From an uncultured Oscillospiraceae bacterium (GTDB taxonomy: Bacteria > Bacillota > Clostridia > Oscillospirales > Oscillospiraceae), in assembly GCA_947624985.1 (NCBI GenBank), contig CANQMO010000021.1:1-46770 (forward strand): DNA of 46,770 nucleotides, given 5' to 3'. The position numbers and the translations under genes are program-made. Under the pieces are notes generated by a model. It saw only the letters and a list, made by a program, of their open reading frames with translations, was not told the DNA's origin and searched no databases. How positions within the stretch are numbered: position 1 is the first letter of the stretch; every line of letters begins with the position of its first letter. Positions 1 through 7,294 of the stretch are shown here, piece after piece.

Positions 1-80
1 TTTGATACCTCCTTCTTGGGGGCAACTGCCTTATCAGAATTGGCTTGTTCGATAGAAGCAGATTTCTTTTCCTCGCTCAT
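1..80 (-). CDS. N-terminus of a small mobile-element protein, cut by the window edge
   Basis: Only the first 26 codons are visible, starting with ATG at 80-78. They read MSEEKKSAS followed by a polar, lysine-rich stretch, with no membrane segment. The ATG overlaps the TGA of the upstream gene (ATGA at 77-80), so the two are translationally coupled. Short MSEE-type N-termini like this are common among accessory proteins of Firmicutes conjugative transposons, but no family can be assigned from this fragment. Confidence 0.6.
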   Translation of the reverse strand, partial: MSEEKKSASIEQANSDKAVAPKKEVS

Positions 81-523
81 TCTTCTGCCTCCGCGCCGGT
101 CATGTTCTGCTCCATGATGCGCTCCAGCTTCCTGTCAAGAAGCTCGATCCCGTCATAGCTGCCCGTGACCGTGTAGACAGTCCCGCTGATTTCCTTGATC
201 AGCGTGATCTCCGGCAGCTCGTTTGCAGAAAGGTTCTGGACATGAAGCGTTCCGGATTCATCGCGGCGCTTTTCGTGAACGTCATGGTCCGCCGGAAGCG
301 GCTCCCGTTCAAAGTACGGGTCCGGATTGGAGAAGTAGTATGTGGGAATCTCCTCATTTGGCTTCTCGCTCCGCATCGTCTCGAAAAGGTCAAAGGCTTT
401 GTCCGAGGGGTGCAGTTCCAGCAGACGCTCCAGGATGATACGCTCACCTGGAGTGAGCATGGAGAGGATCTTCTGGTCTTTCTCCGAGAGGCCGGATTCA
501 GTTTTGCTCACTTCCTCACTCAT
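77..523 (-). CDS. Mobile-element accessory protein with a weak TnpW-like C-terminus
   Basis: A 148-residue soluble acidic protein. The ATG at 523 (MSEEVSKTES) is preferred over upstream starts because a GGAGG ribosome site lies just before it and a promoter lies at 572-600. The middle is Pro/Glu/Asp-rich. The last ~45 residues (ITLIKEISGTVYTV, then LLDRKLERIM) resemble, from memory, the small TnpW family carried on clostridial transposons, which have a G-T-x-Y-x-V core and a helical tail. That match is weak. It is coupled to the next gene by an ATGA overlap. The function is unknown; the context says conjugative or mobilisable element. Confidence 0.65.
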   Translation of the reverse strand: MSEEVSKTESGLSEKDQKILSMLTPGERIILERLLELHPSDKAFDLFETMRSEKPNEEIPTYYFSNPDPYFEREPLPADHDVHEKRRDESGTLHVQNLSANELPEITLIKEISGTVYTVTGSYDGIELLDRKLERIMEQNMTGAEAEE

Positions 524-571
524 GGCAGACCTCCAAAACAGAATGAACAGGTCAAGAATTTGCTTTAAAGC

Positions 572-600
572 ATGATAGCAGAACACGAGCGATTTTACAA
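572..600 (-). promoter_or_regulatory. Promoter of the 77-523 gene
   Basis: Read on the minus strand, TTGTAA (595-600) and TATCAT (572-577) are separated by exactly 17 bp and lie ~50 bp upstream of the chosen ATG. It is a reasonable SigA-type promoter and supports the shorter start. Confidence 0.5.
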
Positions 601-667
601 GGCCGCAGTTGTGTCCTTTGAATCAAAACCGAAGAATCTGGCAGCAATCAAAATGGGCCGTTACGAT

Positions 668-898
668 CCTGGCAAGCAGGGCATGGTGGTACACACCATG
701 CAAAAACTTCGTTTTCCTGCCTGCCAGTCTTTTGCCTCCGCGCAATCCTGGCAAGCAGGGCATGTGTGGCACCACACGCATAAAACTTCGTTTTCCTGTC
801 TGCCAGATTTTGCCCAGGTGCAAAACTGGCAAGCAGTGTATGTGGAGCACCACATGCGAAAAATGGTCATTCCAGCTTCCCGCTGAAATGACCATTTT
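668..898. repeat. Three ~78-bp imperfect tandem repeats built from nested hairpins
   Basis: Copies begin at 668, 747 and 825 (steps of 79 and 78 bp), each starting with a CTGGCAAGCAG-like block. Each carries an inner hairpin whose sequence changes while pairing is kept: GCATGGTG/CACCATGC, GTGTGG/CCACAC, ATGTGG/CCACAT. Copies 1 and 2 also have an outer stem pairing CTGGCAAGCAGG with a later CCTG..TGCCAG block. Copy 3 instead ends in a different perfect 12-bp hairpin (860-871 with 887-898). No convincing gene lies here. Covarying stems suggest the structure itself matters, as RNA or as folded single-stranded DNA. Confidence 0.75.
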
Positions 899-904
899 GC
901 TTGT

Positions 905-973
905 TGGGGAAGCATCCCCAAACCCCTTTGAACAGCTCCGTGCCGGAGCTGGCTGCGCGTCCCTGCGGGACGC
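905..973. other. Three consecutive perfect hairpins, possible transfer-origin region
   Basis: Three inverted repeats follow closely: TGGGGA/TCCCCA (905-920), CAGCTCCG-TGC-CGGAGCTG (933-951) and GCGTCCC-TGC-GGGACGC (957-973). The last two share the loop TGC. The segment follows the 78-bp hairpin repeats in a gene-free stretch (524-1118) of apparent mobile-element DNA. Clustered short hairpins are typical of oriT or single-stranded-origin regions, but no relaxase gene is in view, so this role is a guess. Confidence 0.4.
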
Positions 974-1118
974 TTTTACTTTGGCAAGCTGGCATAGAAC
1001 AGCCAATCACACTATAATGGCATATTGGAAAAAGAAAATTTTGAAAAAGTGGAATGTTGTTTAATCATTTTGCTCTTCTACTTGCATTACCATTGTAGAG
1101 ACAGAAAGCGGGTGCCTC

Positions 1119-1631
1119 ATGAACGATAAACAACTGGTAAACAGAATCCGTCAGGGCGATGAAGCCGCCGCTGAAGAACTGGTGTATCGCTACCATCCCT
1201 CCATCCTTCGCTTTTGCAGAAGCCGCTGCGGGAACATGGAAATGGCGAAGGACTTGGCGCAGGAAACATTTATACACTTGTTTGAAGCCTTACCCAATTA
1301 TAGAGAAGAAGGACGGCTCAAGGCATATATCTTCACAATTGCCCGCCGACTGTGCAACAAGGAGAGCAATAAGCCAACTTTAGCCACTTTGGATGATACA
1401 GTGCAGTTGGTGGACGAACAGGATATGCTCCACCAAGTTGAGGACAGGGATGAGATTAGCCGCCTTCTAGAAAGGCTCCCCCCGGGACAGCAGGAAGTGA
1501 TCGTCTTACGATTCATAGAGCGGCTTTCATACCGAGACATCGCAAAGGTGACAGGCTGCAATATGCGGACGGTGCAAAGTCGGGTCCGATTGGCGCTGAA
1601 AAATATGCGGAAGGAGAGCGACCATGAATAA
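1119..1631 (+). CDS. ECF-type RNA polymerase sigma factor
   Basis: A 170-residue sigma-70 family protein. Region 2 spans about residues 10-75, with the typical AKDLAQETFIHLFEALPNY block. Region 4 spans about residues 110-165 (LPPGQQEVIVLRFIERLSYRDIAKVTG, then a helix-turn-helix with RTVQSRVRLALKNMR). It lacks sigma region 3, as ECF factors do. Its stop overlaps the start of the next gene by 8 bp, so it is co-translated with a membrane protein and followed by an ABC transporter. It most likely switches on this transporter cassette in response to an envelope or drug signal. Sequence around it is less GC-rich than the core genes further right. Confidence 0.9.
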   Translation: MNDKQLVNRIRQGDEAAAEELVYRYHPSILRFCRSRCGNMEMAKDLAQETFIHLFEALPNYREEGRLKAYIFTIARRLCNKESNKPTLATLDDTVQLVDEQDMLHQVEDRDEISRLLERLPPGQQEVIVLRFIERLSYRDIAKVTGCNMRTVQSRVRLALKNMRKESDHE

Positions 1632-2397
1632 AAGAGAACTGAAAAAGCGCCTGAAAGATTATTCTGACCAGACAATAAACGAGTACATCATGCCCGTACA
1701 GATGGAGAAAACATCCGGCATCTGCATCGCGGTTATGCGGAGACAGGCGGATAACGCAACAGAGCTTCGGCAGAACTTTTGGGGCTTTTTGTCCGATGTG
1801 TTCCACTTTGAAGGGAAATCCCTTTTGCTGCCGCAGTTACTCGTTCTGCTTGTGACCTGCCACGTCGCATATACCTACTCCATGAGCGCCTATGCGCTGC
1901 CATCCTGGATGCCGCTGTTCATTTTGGTCGTCATGCCGACCTTTTTCCGGGGGCAGTATTGCCGGGTGAGCGAAGTGGAGGCGGCCACCCGCACCTCCGG
2001 GGCGCAGCTTGCCCTGGCCCGGCTGATCCTGGCAGGTGGTGGTGCGCTGGTGTGCCTTACTTTCCTGCTTGCACTGGAGGTCTGGCTGCAAAGGTCCTTT
2101 GAAAACCTGGGCCGGGTGATCCTCTACTGCTTGGTGCCCTATCTGACCTGCATGACCACTATGCTGGCCCTTATCCGCAGAAGAAGAAAAGACGGTGCGC
2201 CCCTGTGTATGGCTATCGCCCTTGTCTCTATCTTCTTCTGGCGGTGGTCTGCCCGCCTGCTTCCATGGCTGTATGAAGCATCCGCCCTGGGGATATGGAT
2301 CGCGGCAGTATTGTTCTATTCCTGGCTTTTAGCAAAAGAGATAACCTATATCATCCATGCCAACAAGGAGGTAAACATGTATGGAATTGTCGATTGA
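1624..2397 (+). CDS. Six-helix membrane protein of the sigma/ABC cassette
   Basis: A 257-residue protein with a ~60-residue soluble N-terminus and about six hydrophobic segments between residues ~60 and 245. It overlaps the sigma gene (8 bp) and the ABC ATPase gene (17 bp), so all are one operon. Position directly after an ECF sigma gene, with a cytoplasmic N-terminal part, suggests a regulator of the sigma factor or a sensor, but there is no zinc-binding anti-sigma motif. It could equally be a transporter subunit. No named family is recognised. Confidence 0.7.
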   Translation: MNKRELKKRLKDYSDQTINEYIMPVQMEKTSGICIAVMRRQADNATELRQNFWGFLSDVFHFEGKSLLLPQLLVLLVTCHVAYTYSMSAYALPSWMPLFILVVMPTFFRGQYCRVSEVEAATRTSGAQLALARLILAGGGALVCLTFLLALEVWLQRSFENLGRVILYCLVPYLTCMTTMLALIRRRRKDGAPLCMAIALVSIFFWRWSARLLPWLYEASALGIWIAAVLFYSWLLAKEITYIIHANKEVNMYGIVD

Positions 2398-3250
2398 CAG
2401 GCTGACAAAGCACTACGGCAGAAAAATCGCCGTGGACTGCGTCAGCGCCAAGCTGACGCCCGGCGTCTATGGTCTGCTGGGGGCCAACGGAGCGGGCAAG
2501 ACAACTCTCATGCGGATGTTGTGCGCCATATTGGAACCTACATCCGGGGAGGTGCGCCTGGACGGGAAAGAGATCGCCGCCATGGGAGAGGAATACCGGG
2601 ACATACTTGGCTATCTGCCCCAGGACTTCGGCTACTATCCCACTTACACCGCCGCAGAATTTCTTTCCTACATTGCGTCTCTGAAAGGAATCCCCAGGGA
2701 CCGGGCTGGTAAGAGAGTGAAAGAGCTTTTGGGTATGCTGGACCTCTCTGCCGTAGCGGACAAGAAGATCAGGACCTTTTCCGGCGGCATGAAGCAGCGG
2801 GTGGGTATCGCCCAGGCCCTTTTGAACAATCCACAAGTGCTTATTCTGGACGAGCCCACCTCCGGCCTGGACCCCAAGGAGCGGGTACGGCTTCGTAATC
2901 TTCTGTCGGAGTATGCCGGGAATAAGATCGTGATCCTGTCCACCCACATTGTGTCCGATGTGGAAGCCATCGCGGATAAGGTGCTTATTATGAACGCCGG
3001 CCAGTTTATTACCAGCGGAACAGTTGAGGAACTGGCAGAACAAGTAAAGGGCAAGGTATGGGAACTGACGGTCCCCAATGAACAGGCAAGGCTCTGGCAG
3101 GCGGACTTCACTGTGGCCAACTACCGGCATGAAGGGGAGGACGTGGTGCTTCGCATTATATCGGAAGAAGAGCCGGACCCTGGGGCCGTACCTTGCAAAC
3201 CCACATTAGACGATGCGTATCTCTATCACTTTGGATCGAAGGAGGCGTAA
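2381..3250 (+). CDS. ABC transporter ATP-binding protein
   Basis: A 289-residue ABC-2-type ATPase. Visible motifs are Walker A GANGAGKTT (about residues 34-42), the signature FSGGMKQRV, Walker B with LILDEPTSGLD, and the switch histidine in LSTHIVSD. The ~80-residue extension after the ATPase core is typical of this class. The ATG at 2381 follows an AAGGAGG site inside the previous gene. It energises the permease encoded immediately downstream. Such pairs beside ECF sigma genes often export peptides or antibiotics or protect the envelope; the substrate cannot be told from sequence. Confidence 0.92.
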   Translation: MELSIDRLTKHYGRKIAVDCVSAKLTPGVYGLLGANGAGKTTLMRMLCAILEPTSGEVRLDGKEIAAMGEEYRDILGYLPQDFGYYPTYTAAEFLSYIASLKGIPRDRAGKRVKELLGMLDLSAVADKKIRTFSGGMKQRVGIAQALLNNPQVLILDEPTSGLDPKERVRLRNLLSEYAGNKIVILSTHIVSDVEAIADKVLIMNAGQFITSGTVEELAEQVKGKVWELTVPNEQARLWQADFTVANYRHEGEDVVLRIISEEEPDPGAVPCKPTLDDAYLYHFGSKEA

Positions 3251-3251
3251 C

Positions 3252-4466
3252 ATGGAACTGTTTGTTTTGGAACATAAAAGGCTGTGGCGGACACCTCGGG
3301 TATGGCTCTGCGTACTATTGTGCTTTGTATACAGTGTTATCTGGGGGAGCGTGATATGGTATCAATGGCCCGGTTTTGGCACCAAAAATGACAGCACCAA
3401 TATGTACGATAACAATTTTGACGGCTATTCCGCCATCCGAGGCTATCAAGAGGAGTTTTCCAAATTCGGCGACTACTGGACGGACGAAACGCTACAAAAG
3501 ATGGTGGAGGAGTATCAGAGTTATGACGTTATGAACCTGCCGGGGCTTCAATCCAAGGGAGACTGGAGTTTAGCATCGGATATCCTCCGTGATCTCTACC
3601 CGGAACTGAAGGACCCAGAGAACCAACAATATCAGCCCCTGATCCTCTACGCGGACACGACGAAGCTGACGGACTTTTACCAGCGGCGGGCGGACCTTCT
3701 GGAGCACACCCTGGAGACCACCCGCCAGAACGAGGGGATGACCGAGGCCGACAAGCAGATGCTCCTGGATATGAACAGCCAGATCGAGGAGCCTTGGCCC
3801 TATGAGTGGACCCAGGGCTGGAACGACTTGTCCTTTGGCTGGTCAAAGCTGGCACCCTATCTAGCTATCGCGCTGGCGTTTCTTTTCTCTGGGGAGTGGC
3901 ACAACAACACCGCGCCCCTGTTGCATACCACGAAATACGGTTGGAAAAAACTGGCCCGGGTCAAGGTCCTCAATGGCCTGGCTTTTGCGCTGGAGTTTTA
4001 TTTGCTCATCGCGGGCGGCAAGGTCCTGGTGCAGCTAATCTATCTTGGCACGTCCGGGTGGGACCTGCCCATCCAATACATAAGTCTGCTGGCCGTGGCC
4101 CCTTGGAATATGCTCCAGGCGGAACTGTATCAGTTGGCCTTTGGCCTGATCGGCGTATTCGGCTATGCGGGCCTGGTCATGCTCATGTCGGCCCTGGTGA
4201 AAAATAACGTGCTGGCGCTTGTATTCAGCTTGGCGTTTGTATATGTGCCGGATGTACTTGGGCGCTACCTGCCCAAATGGCTGATGGCTGTGAGCCAGTA
4301 CCTGCCTCTGGTTGGTAATAGCTATGACTATTTGAATTACAACATATTCCACATCTTCGGCATGAGTGTCTGGTCGCCCTGGATGCTTATTACGGTGCCG
4401 TTCTTGATCGGCGTCGTGTGTATCCCATTTGTCATTTTGAAATGGTCCCGACGGCAAAAGGCGTGA
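3252..4466 (+). CDS. ABC-2-type permease
   Basis: A 404-residue membrane protein. The ATG at 3252 is chosen because GGAGG lies 7 bp upstream; an in-frame ATG at 3213 would overlap the ATPase gene more. It has one helix at residues ~20-38, a large outside domain (~40-205) and five more helices to the C-terminus, which is the ABC-2 permease layout with a big first loop. It begins 1 bp after the ATPase stop and completes the sigma / membrane protein / ATPase / permease operon. Confidence 0.85.
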   Translation: MELFVLEHKRLWRTPRVWLCVLLCFVYSVIWGSVIWYQWPGFGTKNDSTNMYDNNFDGYSAIRGYQEEFSKFGDYWTDETLQKMVEEYQSYDVMNLPGLQSKGDWSLASDILRDLYPELKDPENQQYQPLILYADTTKLTDFYQRRADLLEHTLETTRQNEGMTEADKQMLLDMNSQIEEPWPYEWTQGWNDLSFGWSKLAPYLAIALAFLFSGEWHNNTAPLLHTTKYGWKKLARVKVLNGLAFALEFYLLIAGGKVLVQLIYLGTSGWDLPIQYISLLAVAPWNMLQAELYQLAFGLIGVFGYAGLVMLMSALVKNNVLALVFSLAFVYVPDVLGRYLPKWLMAVSQYLPLVGNSYDYLNYNIFHIFGMSVWSPWMLITVPFLIGVVCIPFVILKWSRRQKA

Positions 4467-4487
4467 GGCCCCAAGCAGAGAGAAGAT

Positions 4488-4634
4488 GTGAACCCAGCAT
4501 CTAGATTCCAGTACGTACTGACGGATGAAAGCGGCAACCTTTGGGCCGAATACTGCAACGGCGACGGAATACGCCTTAAGCCAGACGGTTTTGCCATCGT
4601 GTTGCAGAATGTCCGTACCCACGGCTATCAATGA
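4488..4634 (+). CDS. Small 48-residue protein of unknown function
   Basis: A short frame starting with GTG at 4488 (ribosome site AGAGAGAAG) and ending TGA at 4632. It reads as a compact beta-rich protein (RFQYVLTDESGNLWAEYCNG then GFAIVLQNVRTHGYQ) and looks like real protein rather than noise. It starts 21 bp after the permease stop. Proteins of this size are common on conjugative elements; no family is recognised. It may also be the remnant of a longer gene. Confidence 0.45.
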   Translation: MNPASRFQYVLTDESGNLWAEYCNGDGIRLKPDGFAIVLQNVRTHGYQ

Positions 4635-4676
4635 ACGCCCTGCATCGCATATTAAATAAAATGGTTGGTGAAACAC

Positions 4677-4883
4677 ATGAGTGATGAGCTTTTCCCCGCC
4701 CGCCTGCGGAAACTTCGGGAGGCGAGAAGAATCAATGCGAGAGCCTTGGGAGAACTTTGTGGGCTGTCAAAGAACATGATCGGCCGATATGAAAAAGTAG
4801 AGATGCCGTCTGTCAAATCATTGATGGCATTGGCAGACTTCTTTGATGTGTCGATCGACTACCTGCTGGGACGCGATAAATAA
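4677..4883 (+). CDS. XRE-family DNA-binding regulator
   Basis: A 68-residue single-domain HTH_3 protein: RLRKLREARRINARALGELC forms helices 1-2, SKNMIGRYEKVEMPSVKSL the recognition helix region, and LADFFDVSIDYLLGRDK the classic end of the domain. The ATG at 4677 gives a domain-sized protein; TTG at 4665 and GTG at 4668 are alternatives and no strong ribosome site decides. Such stand-alone repressors usually control mobile-element or transporter genes. It is the last gene before the repeat region that ends the accessory block. Confidence 0.9.
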   Translation: MSDELFPARLRKLREARRINARALGELCGLSKNMIGRYEKVEMPSVKSLMALADFFDVSIDYLLGRDK

Positions 4884-5039
4884 TGCCGTTTTCTGACGGA
4901 CCCGAAACATTCCCTCTGCCTCTGTTGTCCTAGCATAAGCATCCCTAGCAGAAGCCGCCGTTGTTGTCAATGGTCAAGATGAACGGCTCTCTGAGCCGCC
5001 ATTGACAGCCCCGCCCGTTTCCGCTCTCCCTGTCTGTAA

Positions 5040-5072
5040 GAGGGGCGACAGCCATTTCCGCTGTCGCCCCTC
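5040..5072. terminator. Strong hairpin after the accessory gene block
   Basis: A perfect 13-bp stem, GAGGGGCGACAGC pairing with GCTGTCGCCCCTC around a 7-nt loop, ~155 bp after the regulator stop. No clear T-run follows on either strand, so termination is likely but not certain. Confidence 0.5.
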
Positions 5073-5094
5073 TCGCAGTATCTGTTCTTTATCT

Positions 5095-5598
5095 CACACA
5101 TCAGTGGTCGATGTCCGCATTTAAGTGCCCTGGACCTCTTCTGCCGCAAGAGGTTGGACCCGTTAAATGCAGGGGGGTAATGGTGGTATATGGCGACACT
5201 CGAAAATGGGGGTCTATATGCGGACATACTTAAAAATACTTAACGATTTGCTGCTATATGTGTGACCCTGTGAAAACAGGCTTCGATGTGACGCTTTTGG
5301 CCGGTCAGACCCCTTGCGGCGCAAGGCTTTCAGAGTGCCAAAGTCAGGGGGGTAAGGGTAGTATATGGCGCACCCCGAAAACCGGAGTCCATTGCGTAAC
5401 ATACTTCAAAATATTTAAGTATCTGCCTTGCATATAAAAGCCTATGAAAAACAGGGGTTCGATGTCACGCTTTAGAGCCTCTGAACCCCTTGCGGCATGG
5501 GGCTTTCAGAGCGCCAAAGTCAGGGGGGTAAGGGTAACATACGGCACCCCTCAAAAACCGGGGTTCATTGCGTGACATACTTCAAAGTTTTTAACCTA
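5095..5598. repeat. About 2.9 copies of a ~175-bp non-coding tandem repeat
   Basis: The block AGGGGGGTAA recurs at 5171, 5346 and 5522 (steps of 175 and 176 bp), each time followed by a TATATGGC/CATACGGC block and a GACATACTT-type block. A TCGATGT..CGC block and a short hairpin containing TGCCGC or TGCGGC recur in the intervals; a partial copy precedes the first. No gene is seen in any frame from 4884 to 5766. The unit may hold protein-binding sites for a recombinase or regulator, or encode repeated small RNAs. It marks the junction between accessory and core DNA. Confidence 0.8.
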
Positions 5599-5607
5599 TT
5601 CAAAGCA

Positions 5608-5643
5608 GACAGCGGAGGGCGCACTTTAGCACCATCCGCTGTC
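5608..5643. terminator. Hairpin at the accessory/core junction
   Basis: GACAGCGGA (5608-5616) pairs with TCCGCTGTC (5635-5643) around an 18-nt loop. It lies downstream of the MATE gene, which reads leftward, and could terminate it. There is only a weak T-rich tail. Confidence 0.35.
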
Positions 5644-5766
5644 CGTTGTTCAATTCTAATTCCGTAAGGCAGTTGCCAGATGTTCATTTTTCGGGGTCAT
5701 ACTGTCTTACGAGCACCGGGCATTCGTAGCGCGCCTTGTATATTTCTTCGGTCCGGACGCGGCTCT

Positions 5767-7191
5767 CTACGCCGCCGTGTCGTCGCGGGGCAGGCGGAGG
5801 AAGAAGTGGACCAGGAACGGTACGGACACCACCCCCGCCAGCACGTCCGCCAGAGGCTGGGCGTACATGATCCCCGGCAGGCCCCAGACCCGGGACAGGA
5901 CCACCAGCAGCGGGATGAAGCAGGCGCCGCTGCGCATGGTGGACAGCAGCGTGGCCCGTCCGGACAGACCAATGCTCTGAAAGAGCATGGTGGAGCACAC
6001 GGAAAGGGGCATGAACAGCAGCGCCGCGCACTGGGCCCGCATGGCGGGCACGGCGATGGCGATCACCTCCGGGTCGTCCCGCATGACCCGGGCGATGGTG
6101 GCGGCGAAGGCCGCGCCGAAGGCGGCGAAGGCGGAGATCAGCACCGTGCCGAAGCCGATTGTGAAAAAGAACCCGCTGCGGACCCGGGAGTAGAGCCTGG
6201 CGCCGTAATTGAAGCCGGACACGGGCTGGAAGCCCTGGCCGATCCCCAGACCCACGCAGAACAGGAAATTGCACACCCGGCTGACGATGCTCATGGCGGC
6301 GATGGCCGCGTCCCCGAAAAGCTTGGCGTGGCCGTTGAGAAGCATGGTGGAGATACTGCCCAGGCCCTGCCGGCACAGACTGGGCAGGCCCGCCACGACG
6401 ATGCGTCTCAGCATGGTCAGCTGAGCCGCCGGACCGGCCGGTACGGGACCGTCGCTCTGTTCCCGGTCCGCCTCCGGCAGGGGCCGCAGGGGCAGGTACC
6501 GAGGGGAAAAGACCGTCTGGGTCTTGCCGGTGTGGAACATGGTGAACAGGATCAGCGCGCTCACATACTGGCTCAGCATGGTGGCCAGCCCCGCCCCGGC
6601 GATACCCATGTGAAAGCCCATCATGAAAAGGGCGTCCCCGAAGATGTTCAGCACGCCGCCGCTGACGAGCCCCACCATGGCCAGCGCCGCCCGGCCCTCG
6701 TAGCGGAGGATGTTGTTCATGACGCAGCTGGTGACCATGGCGGGGGCGGCCAGCAGGATGTACATGGCGTAGACGCGGGCATAGGGCAGGATGGTGCTGG
6801 TGGAGCCCAGGAGCCTGCAAAGGGGCGTCAGGCATGCCAGACCTACCCCGCCGATGAGCAGTCCCGCGGCGAGGGCGGCGAAAAAGGACGTGGAGGCGAA
6901 CTGCCGGGCCCGGCCCACATGCTTTGCCCCCAGCAGCCGGGATATGTAACTGCCGGCGCCGTGGCCGAACATGAAGCCCGCCGCCTGCAAAATGGCCATC
7001 AGCCCGAACACCACCCCCGTGGCGCCGGAGGCGCTGGTGCCGATCCGTCCCACGAACCAGGTGTCCACCAGGTTATAGAGATTCGTCACCAGCATGCTGA
7101 CGGTGGTGGGCAGGCCCAGCTCCAGGATCAGCGAGGGGATGCTCTGGCGGGTCATCTTGTCATATTGGGTCGTGTAGACAGGGGCTTTCAC
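5767..7191 (-). CDS. MATE-family multidrug/cation antiporter
   Basis: A 474-residue protein with 12 hydrophobic helices in two related halves. The N-terminus (LILELGLPTTVSMLVTNLYN, then VDTWFVGRIG) is the typical start of a MepA/DinF-like MATE exporter. The family expels drugs or metabolites across the cytoplasmic membrane in exchange for sodium ions or protons. The start is GTG at 7191, preceded by AAGGAG at the right distance; a promoter lies at 7230-7258. It is a single gene, converging with nothing and flanked on its 3' side by the ~175-bp repeats. Confidence 0.93.
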   Translation of the reverse strand: MKAPVYTTQYDKMTRQSIPSLILELGLPTTVSMLVTNLYNLVDTWFVGRIGTSASGATGVVFGLMAILQAAGFMFGHGAGSYISRLLGAKHVGRARQFASTSFFAALAAGLLIGGVGLACLTPLCRLLGSTSTILPYARVYAMYILLAAPAMVTSCVMNNILRYEGRAALAMVGLVSGGVLNIFGDALFMMGFHMGIAGAGLATMLSQYVSALILFTMFHTGKTQTVFSPRYLPLRPLPEADREQSDGPVPAGPAAQLTMLRRIVVAGLPSLCRQGLGSISTMLLNGHAKLFGDAAIAAMSIVSRVCNFLFCVGLGIGQGFQPVSGFNYGARLYSRVRSGFFFTIGFGTVLISAFAAFGAAFAATIARVMRDDPEVIAIAVPAMRAQCAALLFMPLSVCSTMLFQSIGLSGRATLLSTMRSGACFIPLLVVLSRVWGLPGIMYAQPLADVLAGVVSVPFLVHFFLRLPRDDTAA

Positions 7192-7229
7192 GGCAGTCTC
7201 CTTAAAACATACAGGTTTGGTATATTTCT

Positions 7230-7258
7230 ATTTTATACCTCTTGCCCGCAAACGGCAA
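7230..7258 (-). promoter_or_regulatory. Promoter of the MATE gene
   Basis: On the minus strand TTGCCG (7253-7258) and TAAAAT (7230-7235) are 17 bp apart, ~40 bp before the GTG start. Confidence 0.55.
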
Positions 7259-7294
7259 GCCCCCGCAAAAAAGAAAACGGCCGGCCCGGATGGG

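Noticed and set aside
21-5677. The 13-bp sequence GGCAACTGCCTTA at 21-33 recurs inverted at 5665-5677, both in the accessory block.
   Set aside because: Chance 13-bp matches are expected in a window of this size, and the left copy is inside a coding frame. It is not supported as an attachment site.
5684-5766. A minus-strand tail reading IYKARYECPVLVRQYDPEK that looks protein-like.
   Set aside because: Its frame upstream is only the shadow of the MATE gene and it has no start of its own. It may be a gene remnant but cannot be supported.
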